Shown here one piece after another: positions 1-7,194 of a stretch of DNA of 64,000 nt. Position 1 is the stretch's first letter. Each line of letters opens with the position of its first letter. The notes below the pieces were generated by a model. It saw only the letters and a program-made list of their open reading frames with translations, ran no database searches and had not been told where the DNA came from. Location: positions 17,118 through 81,117 of the forward strand of contig NZ_JACHEP010000014.1 in assembly GCF_014201465.1 (NCBI RefSeq), read 5' to 3'. The translations under genes and the position numbers were made by a program. The DNA comes from Anoxybacteroides tepidamans (GTDB lineage Bacteria > Bacillota > Bacilli > Bacillales > Anoxybacillaceae).

Positions 1-918
1 GACTGAATCGACAAGCAACGTCGCATAAATCACGATGATTCCGCTAATCGCCCCAATGATAATTGCGCTCCATTGGGAAACGAACGCGCATCCGGCTGTA
101 ATCGCGACAAGACCCGACAACACGCCGTTAATCGTCATACTTGGGTCTGCTTTCCCGAATTTTTTCATCGTTAGAAACAACGCTGTTGTGCCCCCGCTGG
201 CGCCTGCCAACATCGTATTCAAAGCGATCGAAGCAAGCGACGCATTCGAAGCGTCTAACGTGCTTCCCGCATTAAACGCAAACCAACCGAACCATAAAAT
301 AAACGCACCTGCTGAAGCTAGCGGGATGTTACTTGGGGCAAAGACGTTAACGCTGCCGTCCGAGTTAAACCGTCCTTTTCTCGGACCTAACAGCTTTGCC
401 ATAGCGAAAGCGGCGAATCCTCCTACCGCATGAATCGCGGCTGATCCAGCGAAATCTTTCATGCCTAGCTTTGCTAGCCAGCCGTCGCTGTTCCAAATCC
501 AATGGCCAGACAACGGATAAACGATCATGGAAACAAGCGCCGCTGTGACGACATACGCTTTAAAATTCATGCGCTCCGCTACGGCGCCGGAAATGATCGA
601 GATGCATGCGACCGCAAAACCGATTTGAAAAAGGACAAACGCGGCGCTAGGCAACTTGAGCGAAAGCGAAATATTTTCAGGCGCTCCGAACAAATTCGTG
701 CCGATCAGTCCAAACGCATCTTTTCCGAACATAATGCCAAAGCCAATGAGCCAAAAAGCGAGTGTTCCGATCGTTAAGTCGACAAAAATTTTCATCGTTA
801 CGTTGACGGCGTTTTTTGTTCGGACTAAGCCGGCTTCCAATAAGCTGAATCCGCCTTCCATAAACAATACCATGGCCGCTGCGATGACGACCCAGATAGT
901 ATTAACATACGTGATCAT
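1..918 (-). CDS. amtB: Ammonium transporter AmtB/NrgA (partial, 3' end outside window)
   Basis: Translating the minus strand from ATG 918 gives 306 codons with no stop before the window edge. The product is a polytopic membrane protein of the Amt/Rh family, which conducts ammonium/ammonia across the cytoplasmic membrane. The N-terminus lacks a signal peptide and starts directly in the first helix (MITYVNTIWVVIAAAMVLF). Family-typical stretches follow: FMEGGFSLLEAG, then AERMNFKAY, HAVGG and FGWFAFNAGS. The start overlaps the stop of the upstream P-II gene by four bases (ATGA), so the two are co-translated; P-II normally binds and closes this channel. Roughly the last quarter of the protein is missing. 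Function is assigned from family knowledge plus the visible motifs. Confidence 0.95.
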   Translation of the reverse strand, partial: MITYVNTIWVVIAAAMVLFMEGGFSLLEAGLVRTKNAVNVTMKIFVDLTIGTLAFWLIGFGIMFGKDAFGLIGTNLFGAPENISLSLKLPSAAFVLFQIGFAVACISIISGAVAERMNFKAYVVTAALVSMIVYPLSGHWIWNSDGWLAKLGMKDFAGSAAIHAVGGFAAFAMAKLLGPRKGRFNSDGSVNVFAPSNIPLASAGAFILWFGWFAFNAGSTLDASNASLASIALNTMLAGASGGTTALFLTMKKFGKADPSMTINGVLSGLVAITAGCAFVSQWSAIIIGAISGIIVIYATLLVDSV

Positions 919-1283
919 GAAAGTCCCTCCTTTTGACTCGCTAAATCGTCAATATCATAATCGAGCGTTCCCGTGCGAATGTTATAGGCTTCTAAAATCG
1001 GATAGACGAAAATTTTTCCGTCTCCTTCTTCGCCGGTTTGCGCGGCGTGGACAATCGTTTGGATCGTCCGCTCGACCATATAGTCAGAAAGGACGATCTC
1101 AAGCTTTACTTTCGGATGAAGTGTCACCTTATAGTTTTTGCCGCGGTACACGCCTTGTGTATCTTTTTGTTTTCCTCTTCCGACTACTTGAGACACCGTA
1201 AAGCCGGTAATGCCGATCTGTTTTAACCCTTTAATCGTTTCCGTCAATTTTTCCGGCCGTATAATCGCCTCAATTTTTTTCAT
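915..1283 (-). CDS. glnK: Nitrogen regulatory protein P-II
   Basis: Encodes a 122-residue P-II signal protein that senses 2-oxoglutarate and adenylate nucleotides and gates AmtB. An ATG at 1289 is possible, but the Shine-Dalgarno GTAGGTG (1291-1297, minus) is 7 bases from ATG 1283 and only 1 from 1289. With the 1283 start the T-loop tyrosine falls at residue 51 (YRGKNYKV), the conserved uridylylation position of enteric P-II. The C-terminal GDGKIFVYPILEAYNIRTG signature is intact. Keeping Tyr51 does not prove modification, since Bacillaceae generally lack GlnD. The gene is first of a glnK-amtB operon with a consensus promoter and two GlnR/TnrA-like boxes. Confidence 0.93.
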   Translation of the reverse strand: MKKIEAIIRPEKLTETIKGLKQIGITGFTVSQVVGRGKQKDTQGVYRGKNYKVTLHPKVKLEIVLSDYMVERTIQTIVHAAQTGEEGDGKIFVYPILEAYNIRTGTLDYDIDDLASQKEGLS

Positions 1284-1302
1284 TGTCATTCACCTACTTG
1301 TT

Positions 1303-1341
1303 TGTTAGGTTTTCTAACATCATATGTTAAACATTATAACG
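1303..1341. promoter_or_regulatory. Two GlnR/TnrA-type boxes
   Basis: Site 1 (1303-1319) reads TGTTAGGTTTTCTAACA and fits the GlnR/TnrA consensus TGTNA-N7-TNACA exactly. Site 2 (1325-1341) reads TGTTAAACATTATAACG and fits with one mismatch in the last base. Their centres are 22 bp apart, about two helical turns. Site 2 overlaps the -10 and site 1 lies just downstream of the predicted start, a placement that favours repression. The consensus is established for Bacillus; the regulator acting here is inferred. Confidence 0.7.
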
Positions 1342-1360
1342 ACCAAAAAGATTCTGTCAA
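1333..1360 (-). promoter_or_regulatory. SigA promoter of glnK-amtB
   Basis: On the minus strand a perfect TTGACA (-35, 1355-1360) is followed after 16 bp by a perfect TATAAT (-10, 1333-1338). The predicted transcription start is near 1326, about 43 bases before the glnK start. Such a strong core promoter would need repression under nitrogen excess, and the overlapping inverted repeats supply candidate operators. Confidence 0.8.
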
Positions 1361-1443
1361 TAGGGGAAGGGATAAATTTTTACTCATTAATAATGAAAAG
1401 TGATATGATGAAGGTTGAATGAACGATGGAGGAGGAGAAAGCG

Positions 1444-1812
1444 ATGGAGAAACAAAAACAGATGACAGAAGATTCTAAATATATTCAGCAACATCTCGCA
1501 AACGAGCGGACGTATTTGGCATGGATCCGAACTGCGATTGCGATCACAGGGATCGGATTTTTAATCATCAACTTACATATTAAATCTTCGTTTCGTTCAC
1601 TGCCGAATATCGCGGTGCAGGGAATTGGCATGCTATCGGTATTAGCGGGGATCAGTACGATTATTTTTTCAACGATCAGCTATTTCCAAAAGGCCAAACA
1701 AATTAATGAACAAACATTCCGCACATCAAGACCGCTCATTTTATTTTTATCTATTTTGATGCTGCTAGTCCTTTCGATGTTCGGCGTGTATTTTTTTGCT
1801 GTCCTTTTGTAA
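1444..1812 (+). CDS. DUF202 membrane protein (YidH-like)
   Basis: Encodes a 122-residue protein of the DUF202/YidH family, whose function is unknown. A GGAGGAGGAG ribosome site (1428-1437) places the start at ATG 1444, not at an in-frame ATG at 1426 that overlaps it. The N-terminal motif QQHLANERTYLAWIRTAIAI is the family hallmark. Three hydrophobic segments follow at roughly residues 28-45, 60-80 and 97-118, so it is an integral membrane protein. It is a single-gene unit: a terminator overlaps its stop codon. No functional link to the downstream oxidase operon is visible. Confidence 0.85.
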   Translation: MEKQKQMTEDSKYIQQHLANERTYLAWIRTAIAITGIGFLIINLHIKSSFRSLPNIAVQGIGMLSVLAGISTIIFSTISYFQKAKQINEQTFRTSRPLILFLSILMLLVLSMFGVYFFAVLL

Positions 1813-1826
1813 GGGCAGCTTTTTTT
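1798..1826 (+). terminator. Intrinsic terminator after DUF202 gene
   Basis: GCTGTCCTT pairs with AAGGGCAGC (one G-U pair) around a 4-base loop, followed by seven T. The stem overlaps the stop codon. Confidence 0.85.
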
Positions 1827-1910
1827 AGACATAAAACCGACAAAAAATCGTCACGCTTTTGTCATTGCTTGTTTTCTCTGTTTTCGATACTGTTTAAAGT
1901 ACAAATATTT

Positions 1911-1928
1911 ATGTGAAAAATATCGCAA
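1911..1928. promoter_or_regulatory. Possible Rex operator upstream of the bd oxidase operon
   Basis: ATGTGA-AAAATA-TCGCAA matches the Rex consensus TTGTGA-N6-TCACAA at 10 of 12 defined positions. Rex, the NADH-sensing repressor, controls cyd operons in Bacillus. The site lies about 95 bases before the first ORF of the operon. Evidence is motif and context only. Confidence 0.4.
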
Positions 1929-2005
1929 AATATGAATGAAGGATGGGGAGAGATTGTTGTTTTAGAACTATATATACAGGGGTAATGATAGAAAGGAGAA
2001 GTGCG

Positions 2006-2098
2006 ATGTGGAAAACGCATGAAAAACGGCTTGTTCTGTTAAGTTTTGTCGTTGCTTCGATTATGTTGTTTTCGATCGTAGGGAGATTGTTTTCGTAA
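2006..2098 (+). CDS. Small membrane protein (30 aa) at head of the cyd operon
   Basis: An ATG at 2006, 7 bases after GAAAGGAG (1991-1998), opens a 30-codon ORF that ends 15 bases before cydA. The peptide begins with a charged segment (MWKTHEKR) and then forms one hydrophobic helix (LVLLSFVVASIMLFSIVG). This resembles the layout of single-helix oxidase accessory subunits such as CydS or CydX. It is not CydS, which lies at the other end of the operon. I do not recognise a named family. The good ribosome site, the tight spacing to cydA and the clear membrane helix support a real gene. Function is unknown. Confidence 0.6.
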   Translation: MWKTHEKRLVLLSFVVASIMLFSIVGRLFS

Positions 2099-2113
2099 AG
2101 GAGGAGTACAGCA

Positions 2114-3463
2114 ATGTGGACGTACGATTCGGTTTTATTTAGCCGCCTACTGACGGAATTGACGCTTGCGTTCCATATTATTTATGCAACGATCGGAGTC
2201 GGTGTCCCGCTCATGATTGCGATTGCGCAATGGGTGGGGATTCGGAAAAATGATGAGCACTATATTTTGCTGGCGAGAAGATGGACGCGCGGATTTGTAA
2301 TTACAGTAGCGGTTGGTGTCGTCACAGGTACGGCGATCGGCTTGCAGCTATCCTTATTGTGGCCAAATTTTATGAATTTGGCGGGGCAAGTGATTAGCCT
2401 TCCATTGTTTATGGAAACATTTGCCTTCTTTTTTGAAGCGATTTTTTTAGGGATTTATTTATACACGTGGGACCGTTTTAACGACCAAAAAAAGCATTTT
2501 TTACTGCTTATTCCTGTAGCGATCGGTTCTTCCGCTTCAGCGTTCTTTATTACGATCGTGAACGCATTTATGAATACGCCGCAAGGGTTTGAGTTGAAAG
2601 ACGGTGTGATTACAAACATTCAGCCACTGGTAGCGATGTTTAACCCGGCAATGCCGACAAAAGTCGCTCACGTGTTGACAACGGCGTATATGACTTCCGC
2701 GTTTGTGCTGGCATCGATTGCGGCTTATCACCTTTTAAAAGGGAATCGCCATCTTTATCATAAAAAGGCGCTTCATTTAACGATGAAATCAGCGCTCATT
2801 TTCTCGCTTGCCAGCATTGTGGCCGGGGATTTATCGGGAAAATTTTTAGCGGAATACCAGCCGGAAAAACTGGCCGCAGCGGAATGGCATTTTGAAACGA
2901 GCACATACGCGCCTCTTGTGCTGTTTGGAACGTTAAACGAAAACAATGAAGTCGAAAATGCGATTAAAATTCCGTATGCCCTCAGCATATTGGCGCATAA
3001 TCGGCCAAGTGCAGAAGTGAAAGGACTAAACGATATTCCAAAAGATGAGCGCCCGCCTCTGTACATTCATTATTTGTTTAATGCTATGGTGTTGATCGGC
3101 ATCTGGTTGACTGTGATAGCAGCGCTGTATTGGGCAGCGATGAAAAAAGGATTAGCGTTTGTGACGAAAAAGTTTTTCATAATGCAATTAGTATTATCAG
3201 GTCCACTTGCGATGCTGGCAATTGAAATCGGTTGGTTTTTTGCGGAAGTTGGAAGACAGCCATGGATTTTGCGCGGATATATGAAAACAGCGGAGGCAGC
3301 GACATCGTCTGCCCATGTCGATACGATGTTAGTTGTATTCTCGCTTCTTTATCTTGTATTGGCGTTTGTGAGTGTAGCGGTTCTCATCAAAATGTTTCGC
3401 AACAATCCGGTTGAACGGGAACTTCAGGAGCGTGCGCTTGATCAAGGAGGGGTGTCCTCATGA
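2114..3463 (+). CDS. cydA: Cytochrome bd-type quinol oxidase subunit I
   Basis: Encodes the 449-residue heme-bearing subunit of a bd oxidase, which oxidises quinol at the membrane and reduces O2 to water without pumping protons. The N-terminal helix carries the family heme-ligand histidine at residue 21 (LTLAFHIIYATIGVG). The conserved WGIRKND loop, GTAIGLQLSLLWPNF and the GRQPW motif near residue 380 are visible. Its length matches the short-Q-loop Bacillaceae enzymes (B. subtilis YthA type) rather than the longer E. coli CydA. Ribosome site GGAGG sits 9 bases before the ATG. Its stop overlaps cydB by four bases. Confidence 0.95.
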   Translation: MWTYDSVLFSRLLTELTLAFHIIYATIGVGVPLMIAIAQWVGIRKNDEHYILLARRWTRGFVITVAVGVVTGTAIGLQLSLLWPNFMNLAGQVISLPLFMETFAFFFEAIFLGIYLYTWDRFNDQKKHFLLLIPVAIGSSASAFFITIVNAFMNTPQGFELKDGVITNIQPLVAMFNPAMPTKVAHVLTTAYMTSAFVLASIAAYHLLKGNRHLYHKKALHLTMKSALIFSLASIVAGDLSGKFLAEYQPEKLAAAEWHFETSTYAPLVLFGTLNENNEVENAIKIPYALSILAHNRPSAEVKGLNDIPKDERPPLYIHYLFNAMVLIGIWLTVIAALYWAAMKKGLAFVTKKFFIMQLVLSGPLAMLAIEIGWFFAEVGRQPWILRGYMKTAEAATSSAHVDTMLVVFSLLYLVLAFVSVAVLIKMFRNNPVERELQERALDQGGVSS

Positions 3464-4473
3464 CGTTGGAAGTGGTCGGAATTTCGGTGCTGTGGCTGTT
3501 TTTGTTCGGCTATATCATCGTTGCTTCGATTGATTTTGGCGCCGGCTTTTTTAGCGCTTATAGCGAAATGGCGAACAAAAAACATATCATTCATAAAATT
3601 ATTCAACGATACCTTTCGCCTGTATGGGAGGTCACGAACGTATTTCTTGTGTTCTTCTTTGTCGGCATGGTCGGGTTTTTTCCGAAAACCGCCTATTACT
3701 ACGGGACAATTTTATTAGTGCCGGCGAGCATTTCGATCATATTGCTTGCGATTCGTGGTTCGTATTATGCGTTTAATACGTACGGTATCAAAGACAATAA
3801 AGCGTATACGTTTCTCTATGGAATGACGGGGGTGTTTATTCCGGCGTCGCTTTCGATTGTGCTGGTAATTTCCGAAGGCGGTTTTGTGCGGATAGATGGC
3901 GGAGAACCAGTTTTATTATATAAGCAATTGTTCGTCAGCCCGTTTACATGGAGCGTCGTATTATTAAGCCTTACGAGCGTGCTGTATATTTCGGCGAACT
4001 TTTTAACTTATTACGCGAACGAAGCGGGCGATCTTCAAGCGCGCGATTTGCTGAGAAAATACGCGCTCATTTGGAGCGGGCCGACGATTTTATCTGCGCT
4101 CGTGATTATTTATCAATTAAAACATCATAATGTCGAACATTATGAAAAAATGCTTGATTTATCATGGATGTTCGTTGTTTCGTTTGTCTTTTTCTTATTA
4201 TCGCTTTACTCGCTGATTAAAAAACGTTATTTTGGCTGGTCGTTTATTAGCTTAGTGCTGCAATATGCGTTTGCGTTTTATGCGTACGGCATTTCACATT
4301 ATCCTTATTTGCTTTATCCGTACTTGACGATTTATGACAGCTTTACAAACCGGACGATGGCTGTTGCGCTTATCACTGCATTTATCGCCGGATTGTTCTT
4401 GCTCGTTCCGTCGCTAGTTTTACTGTTGAAGTTATTTTTATTTGATAAAAAATATGTCAAAGGACAAGTATAG
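3460..4473 (+). CDS. cydB: Cytochrome bd-type quinol oxidase subunit II
   Basis: Encodes a 337-residue hydrophobic protein with about eight or nine membrane helices, the usual size for CydB/YthB of the Geobacillus bd oxidase. The N-terminal VSVLWLFLFGYIIVASIDFGAG-like segment is the CydB family start. CydB pairs with CydA as a pseudo-symmetrical heterodimer. Its ATG overlaps the cydA stop (ATGA), implying translational coupling. The small subunit gene cydS starts 14 bases downstream. No cydCD heme/thiol exporter genes are present in this window. Confidence 0.94.
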   Translation: MTLEVVGISVLWLFLFGYIIVASIDFGAGFFSAYSEMANKKHIIHKIIQRYLSPVWEVTNVFLVFFFVGMVGFFPKTAYYYGTILLVPASISIILLAIRGSYYAFNTYGIKDNKAYTFLYGMTGVFIPASLSIVLVISEGGFVRIDGGEPVLLYKQLFVSPFTWSVVLLSLTSVLYISANFLTYYANEAGDLQARDLLRKYALIWSGPTILSALVIIYQLKHHNVEHYEKMLDLSWMFVVSFVFFLLSLYSLIKKRYFGWSFISLVLQYAFAFYAYGISHYPYLLYPYLTIYDSFTNRTMAVALITAFIAGLFLLVPSLVLLLKLFLFDKKYVKGQV

Positions 4474-4487
4474 GGAGGGATTTCGCA

Positions 4488-4586
4488 ATGCAAACGTTTT
4501 TAATCATGTATGCACCGCTTCTTGTTGTCGCTTTATCAGTCGTTGCCGCTTTTTGGGCTGGTTTGAAAGATGAACATGTAAAATGA
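4488..4586 (+). CDS. cydS: Cytochrome bd oxidase small subunit CydS
   Basis: A 32-codon ORF starts at ATG 4488, 8 bases after GGGAGGG, directly behind cydB. The peptide (MQTFLIMYAPLLVVALSVVA..., ending WAGLKDEHVK) is a single transmembrane helix. It closely matches, from memory, CydS of the Geobacillus thermodenitrificans bd oxidase structure, a 33-residue subunit bound to CydA. CydS is thought to stabilise the heme arrangement and block the oxygen channel used in the E. coli enzyme. Only a few residues appear to differ. Confidence 0.92.
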   Translation: MQTFLIMYAPLLVVALSVVAAFWAGLKDEHVK

Positions 4587-4592
4587 TTGTTG

Positions 4593-4628
4593 AGCCGCCG
4601 CTCCTAAACGGGTGGTGGCTTATTTTAT
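4593..4628 (+). terminator. Terminator of the cyd operon
   Basis: AGCCGCC pairs with GGTGGCT (one G-U pair), extended by weaker pairs, and is followed by TATTTTAT. It ends the operon after cydS. Confidence 0.7.
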
Positions 4629-4674
4629 AAAAAGTGATATACTTATAGTTGTATATGTAATTAGGAGGTGTGCG

Positions 4675-5901
4675 ATGGAACAGACAGCGAAACGAGCGAG
4701 CATAGGAATCCAATCTAATCTCCCGCTATTTCTATTGTTAGTACTAATGAACGTATTTGTCGGCGGTATGGTTGGAATGGAGCGAACGGTTTTGCCGATG
4801 ATTGGCGAAAAAGAATTTCATATTGCTTCGACAAGCGCTGCTCTTTCTTTTATTGTAAGTTTCGGTTTTTCAAAAGCCATTACAAATTTTTTCGCGGGGA
4901 CGATTGCGGATCGAATCGGGAGAAAAAATGTGTTAATAGCCGGCTGGTTTGTCGGAATGTTTGTGCCGTTATTGGTCATCGTTGCAGATCATTGGCGTAC
5001 CATTATTTTGGCCAACGTGTTGCTCGGAGTGAACCAAGGGCTAACATGGTCGATGACGGTCAATATGAAAATTGACATTGCCAGTCCGCGTGAACGAGGA
5101 ATTGCCGTTGGATTAAATGAATTTGCGGGGTATACAGGTGTTGCCCTCCTTGCCTATGTTTCAGGATACGTATCTTCCATATTTTCTTTACGTCCGGAGC
5201 CGTTTTATATAGGAATTGGGCTTGTGGTCGTTGGAATGATCTTATCGCTTTTTGTAAAAGATACAAATGTATGCGTACGAAAAAATCAATCCAACAAAAA
5301 AAGCGAAGGTTCGTTGCGATCTGTGCTTGTGCAAACGACGTGGAAACATCGTGATTTATCAAGTGTTAGTTTTGCAGGGCTTGCGACGAATTTAAAAGAT
5401 GGAATGGCGTGGGGGCTTTTTCCGCTATTTTTTGCAACGAGCGGTCTATCCGTAAAGCAAATAGGCGTGATTATTGCGGTTTATCCAGCATCGTGGGGGT
5501 TGTTTCAGCTGTTTTCAGGCATCATGAGTGACCGCTTCGGTCGGAAATGGCTGATTACTTTCGGAATGTGGGTGCAATCGCTATCGATTTTTTGGATCTT
5601 GTTTGTGCGAGGGTATGAATGGTGGATCGTTGGTGCGATATGTTTAGGGATCGGTACAGCGATGGTGTATCCAACCTTACAAGCAGCGATTAGCGATGTG
5701 GCCCATCCGGATTGGCGCGCTTCAGCGATGGGGGTATATCGGCTTTGGAGAGATAGCGGTTATGCGTTTGGAGCCATTTTAGCAGGGACGATGGCAGACT
5801 TATTTAATATTTATTGGGCAATCGGTATCGTAGCATGTATCCCGTTTTTAGCTGGCATGGTCGCAATGATTCGGATGAAAGAAACGATTGCAAAAAGGTA
5901 G
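4675..5901 (+). CDS. MFS transporter
   Basis: Encodes a 408-residue major facilitator superfamily permease. ATG 4675 is chosen because AGGAGGTG (4663-4670) precedes it; an in-frame TTG or ATG farther upstream would include 21 extra residues without a ribosome site. Two MFS loop motifs are visible: ADRIGRKN after helix 2 and DRFGRKW after helix 8, one per six-helix half. The substrate cannot be read from sequence. It lies just upstream of the sulfur cluster, and its promoter region holds an AT-rich near-palindrome (TATACTTATAGTTGTATA) resembling the CstR-like operators downstream. Membership in that regulon is inference. Confidence 0.85.
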   Translation: MEQTAKRASIGIQSNLPLFLLLVLMNVFVGGMVGMERTVLPMIGEKEFHIASTSAALSFIVSFGFSKAITNFFAGTIADRIGRKNVLIAGWFVGMFVPLLVIVADHWRTIILANVLLGVNQGLTWSMTVNMKIDIASPRERGIAVGLNEFAGYTGVALLAYVSGYVSSIFSLRPEPFYIGIGLVVVGMILSLFVKDTNVCVRKNQSNKKSEGSLRSVLVQTTWKHRDLSSVSFAGLATNLKDGMAWGLFPLFFATSGLSVKQIGVIIAVYPASWGLFQLFSGIMSDRFGRKWLITFGMWVQSLSIFWILFVRGYEWWIVGAICLGIGTAMVYPTLQAAISDVAHPDWRASAMGVYRLWRDSGYAFGAILAGTMADLFNIYWAIGIVACIPFLAGMVAMIRMKETIAKR

Positions 5902-5930
5902 TTGACATTTTCAGTACAATTCGATAGTAT
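5902..5930 (+). promoter_or_regulatory. SigA promoter of the first sulfur unit
   Basis: TTGACA (5902-5907) and TAGTAT (5925-5930) are separated by 17 bp. The predicted start is near 5937, just before an operator-like repeat. Confidence 0.65.
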
Positions 5931-5942
5931 AGATGACAAGTA

Positions 5943-5964
5943 ATACCTATACATGTATGTGTAA
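5943..5964. promoter_or_regulatory. CstR-like operator upstream of dsrE-grx
   Basis: ATACCTATACATGTATGTGT is an imperfect inverted repeat starting with ATACC. It matches the element found upstream of cstR, tusA, the second dsrE and the dioxygenase gene. It sits just downstream of the predicted transcription start, where repressor binding would block the polymerase. Confidence 0.5.
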
Positions 5965-6002
5965 AATAGATATATGATACAAAATCAAAGGAGGAATTTT
6001 TG

Positions 6003-6392
6003 ATGAAAGTAGCGATTATTGCAGCAAATGGTGGATTATTTGATGCGTATAAAGTGTTTAACATTGCCACAGCAGCAGCGGCAACAGATGGAGAAGTAGC
6101 GATTTTCTTCACATTTGAAGGGTTGAATCTCATTCATAAAGAAGCGCATAAAAACTTGCCGATGCCAGCAGGAAAAGAACATTTTCAAGAAGGCTTTCAA
6201 AAAGCGAACGTTCCGTCAATTGAAGAACTTGTGAAAATGGCGCAAGAACTTGGGGTCAAAATGATTGCCTGCCAAATGACAATGGATGTGATCGGGCTTG
6301 AAAAAGAGCAATTTGTCGACGGTGTCGATGTCGCTGGTGCTGCTACATTTTTAAGCTTTGCAAAAGATGCCGACGTGACACTCACATTCTAA
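6003..6392 (+). CDS. DsrE-family sulfur carrier protein (short form)
   Basis: Encodes a 129-residue cytosolic protein of the DsrE/DsrF-like superfamily. These proteins carry sulfur as a persulfide on a conserved cysteine. Cys90 lies in KMIACQMTMDV, the same motif as Cys121 of the paralogue at 7478 (KLVACQMTVDL). The start at ATG 6003 follows AAAGGAGGAA by six bases; a TTG at 6000 is rejected. The N-terminus folds as beta-strand then glycine loop (KVAIIAANGG). It is first of a two-gene unit with the glutaredoxin. Likely role: relay of sulfane sulfur in the CstR regulon. Confidence 0.85.
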   Translation: MKVAIIAANGGLFDAYKVFNIATAAAATDGEVAIFFTFEGLNLIHKEAHKNLPMPAGKEHFQEGFQKANVPSIEELVKMAQELGVKMIACQMTMDVIGLEKEQFVDGVDVAGAATFLSFAKDADVTLTF

Positions 6393-6405
6393 TGGAGGGA
6401 TCGAA

Positions 6406-6639
6406 ATGAATACAGTTACAGTATATACGACAACGACATGTCCGTATTGCGTCATGCTAAAAAATTTCTTGCAAGCGCAAGGAATTCCATTTACTGAAGT
6501 AAATGTTCAGCGTGATCCGATCGCAGCAAGAAAGCTTGTCGAAACAACCGGACATATGGGAGTGCCACAAACGGAAATTAACGGACAATGGGTGCTCGGT
6601 TTTGATCCGGAAACGATTATGTCGCTGCTTGGACGATAA
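6406..6639 (+). CDS. Glutaredoxin-like protein (CPYC)
   Basis: Encodes a 77-residue thioredoxin-fold oxidoreductase of the NrdH/YruB glutaredoxin group. The redox motif is C12-P-Y-C15. The cis-proline region (GVPQTEINGQ) and C-terminal GFDPETI segment are conserved. It begins 13 bases after the dsrE stop with a GGAGGG site. Sitting between sulfur carrier genes, it probably reduces protein persulfides or mixed disulfides. The unit ends at a strong terminator. Electron donor (thioredoxin reductase or bacillithiol) cannot be told from sequence. Confidence 0.88.
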   Translation: MNTVTVYTTTTCPYCVMLKNFLQAQGIPFTEVNVQRDPIAARKLVETTGHMGVPQTEINGQWVLGFDPETIMSLLGR

Positions 6640-6655
6640 GGGCATAACGAACGAA

Positions 6656-6690
6656 GCGAGACAACGTGACGAATGTTGTCTCGCTTTTAT
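6656..6690 (+). terminator. Terminator after glutaredoxin gene
   Basis: GCGAGACAAC pairs perfectly with GTTGTCTCGC, followed by TTTTAT. Confidence 0.88.
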
Positions 6691-6727
6691 ATTCAATGAA
6701 TCCGATACGATTGATCGGAAAAAAAAC

Positions 6728-6756
6728 TTGCTAAAATACCTTGCAGGGTATATAAT
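6728..6756 (+). promoter_or_regulatory. cstR promoter with embedded CstR operator
   Basis: TTGCTA (-35, 6728-6733) and TATAAT (-10, 6751-6756) are 17 bp apart. Between them lies ATACC-TTGCA-GGGTAT (6736-6751), a compact inverted repeat ending in the -10. This is the classical layout for autorepression by a CsoR-family protein. Confidence 0.75.
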
Positions 6757-6820
6757 TATAAATGTACATGTTATAATCAAGAATAGTTTCATGGCTCAAT
6801 TGATGAAAGAGGTGTTTACA

Positions 6821-7081
6821 ATGGAATATAGCAAAGAAATTAAAAACCGGTTAAAACGGATCGAAGGGCAAATTAAAGGCGTTCTTGGCATGATGGAACA
6901 AGGGAAAGACTGCAAAAGCGTCGTTGCCCAACTATCGGCAGCACGAAATGCGATCGATCGGGCGATGGCGGTGATCGTTAGTTCCAATCTCGAACATTGC
7001 ATTAGAGAAAACGTTGAAAAAGGGGAACAAACGGAACATCTTGTCAAAGAAGCAGTCGAATTGTTAGTCAAAAGCCGATAA
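6821..7081 (+). CDS. cstR: CsoR-family persulfide-sensing repressor CstR
   Basis: Encodes an 86-residue all-helical repressor. The two reactive cysteines fall at residues 31 (GKDCKSV) and 60 (LEHCIRE), exactly as in Staphylococcus aureus CstR. The copper ligand His of true CsoR, four residues before the second Cys, is Asn56 here, so copper sensing is unlikely. CstR responds to persulfides by forming inter-subunit di- or trisulfide links and releasing DNA. B. subtilis YrkD is the probable orthologue. Start at ATG 6821 behind AAAGAGGTG. It has its own promoter with an embedded operator and a terminator behind it. Confidence 0.92.
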   Translation: MEYSKEIKNRLKRIEGQIKGVLGMMEQGKDCKSVVAQLSAARNAIDRAMAVIVSSNLEHCIRENVEKGEQTEHLVKEAVELLVKSR

Positions 7082-7089
7082 AATAAATC

Positions 7090-7121
7090 GTCAACTCTTA
7101 AAAATAAGAGTTGACAAATTT
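7090..7121 (+). terminator. Terminator of cstR
   Basis: GTCAACTCTTA pairs perfectly with TAAGAGTTGAC around a 4-base loop, followed by AAATTTTT. The 3' arm contains the TTGACA -35 of the next promoter, so the two signals share sequence. Confidence 0.8.
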
Positions 7122-7153
7122 TTCGAGACATAATAATATACGTATAGGGGTAA
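7111..7153 (+). promoter_or_regulatory. Promoter and CstR-like operator of tusA
   Basis: TTGACA (7111-7116) and TAATAT (7134-7139) are spaced 17 bp. TATACGTATAGGGGTA (about 7137-7152) overlaps the -10 and resembles the other cluster operators. Confidence 0.65.
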
Positions 7154-7194
7154 TGGTAAAAACAAAATAACAAAAATTAAGGAGGAATTGACAT

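Noticed and set aside
35..433. 132-residue plus-strand reading frame
   Set aside because: It is the antisense shadow of amtB; it has no ribosome site and the minus frame matches the Amt family throughout.
6821..7081. Copper-sensing CsoR
   Set aside because: The histidine copper ligand is replaced by Asn and no copA/copZ genes are nearby; sulfur genes surround it.
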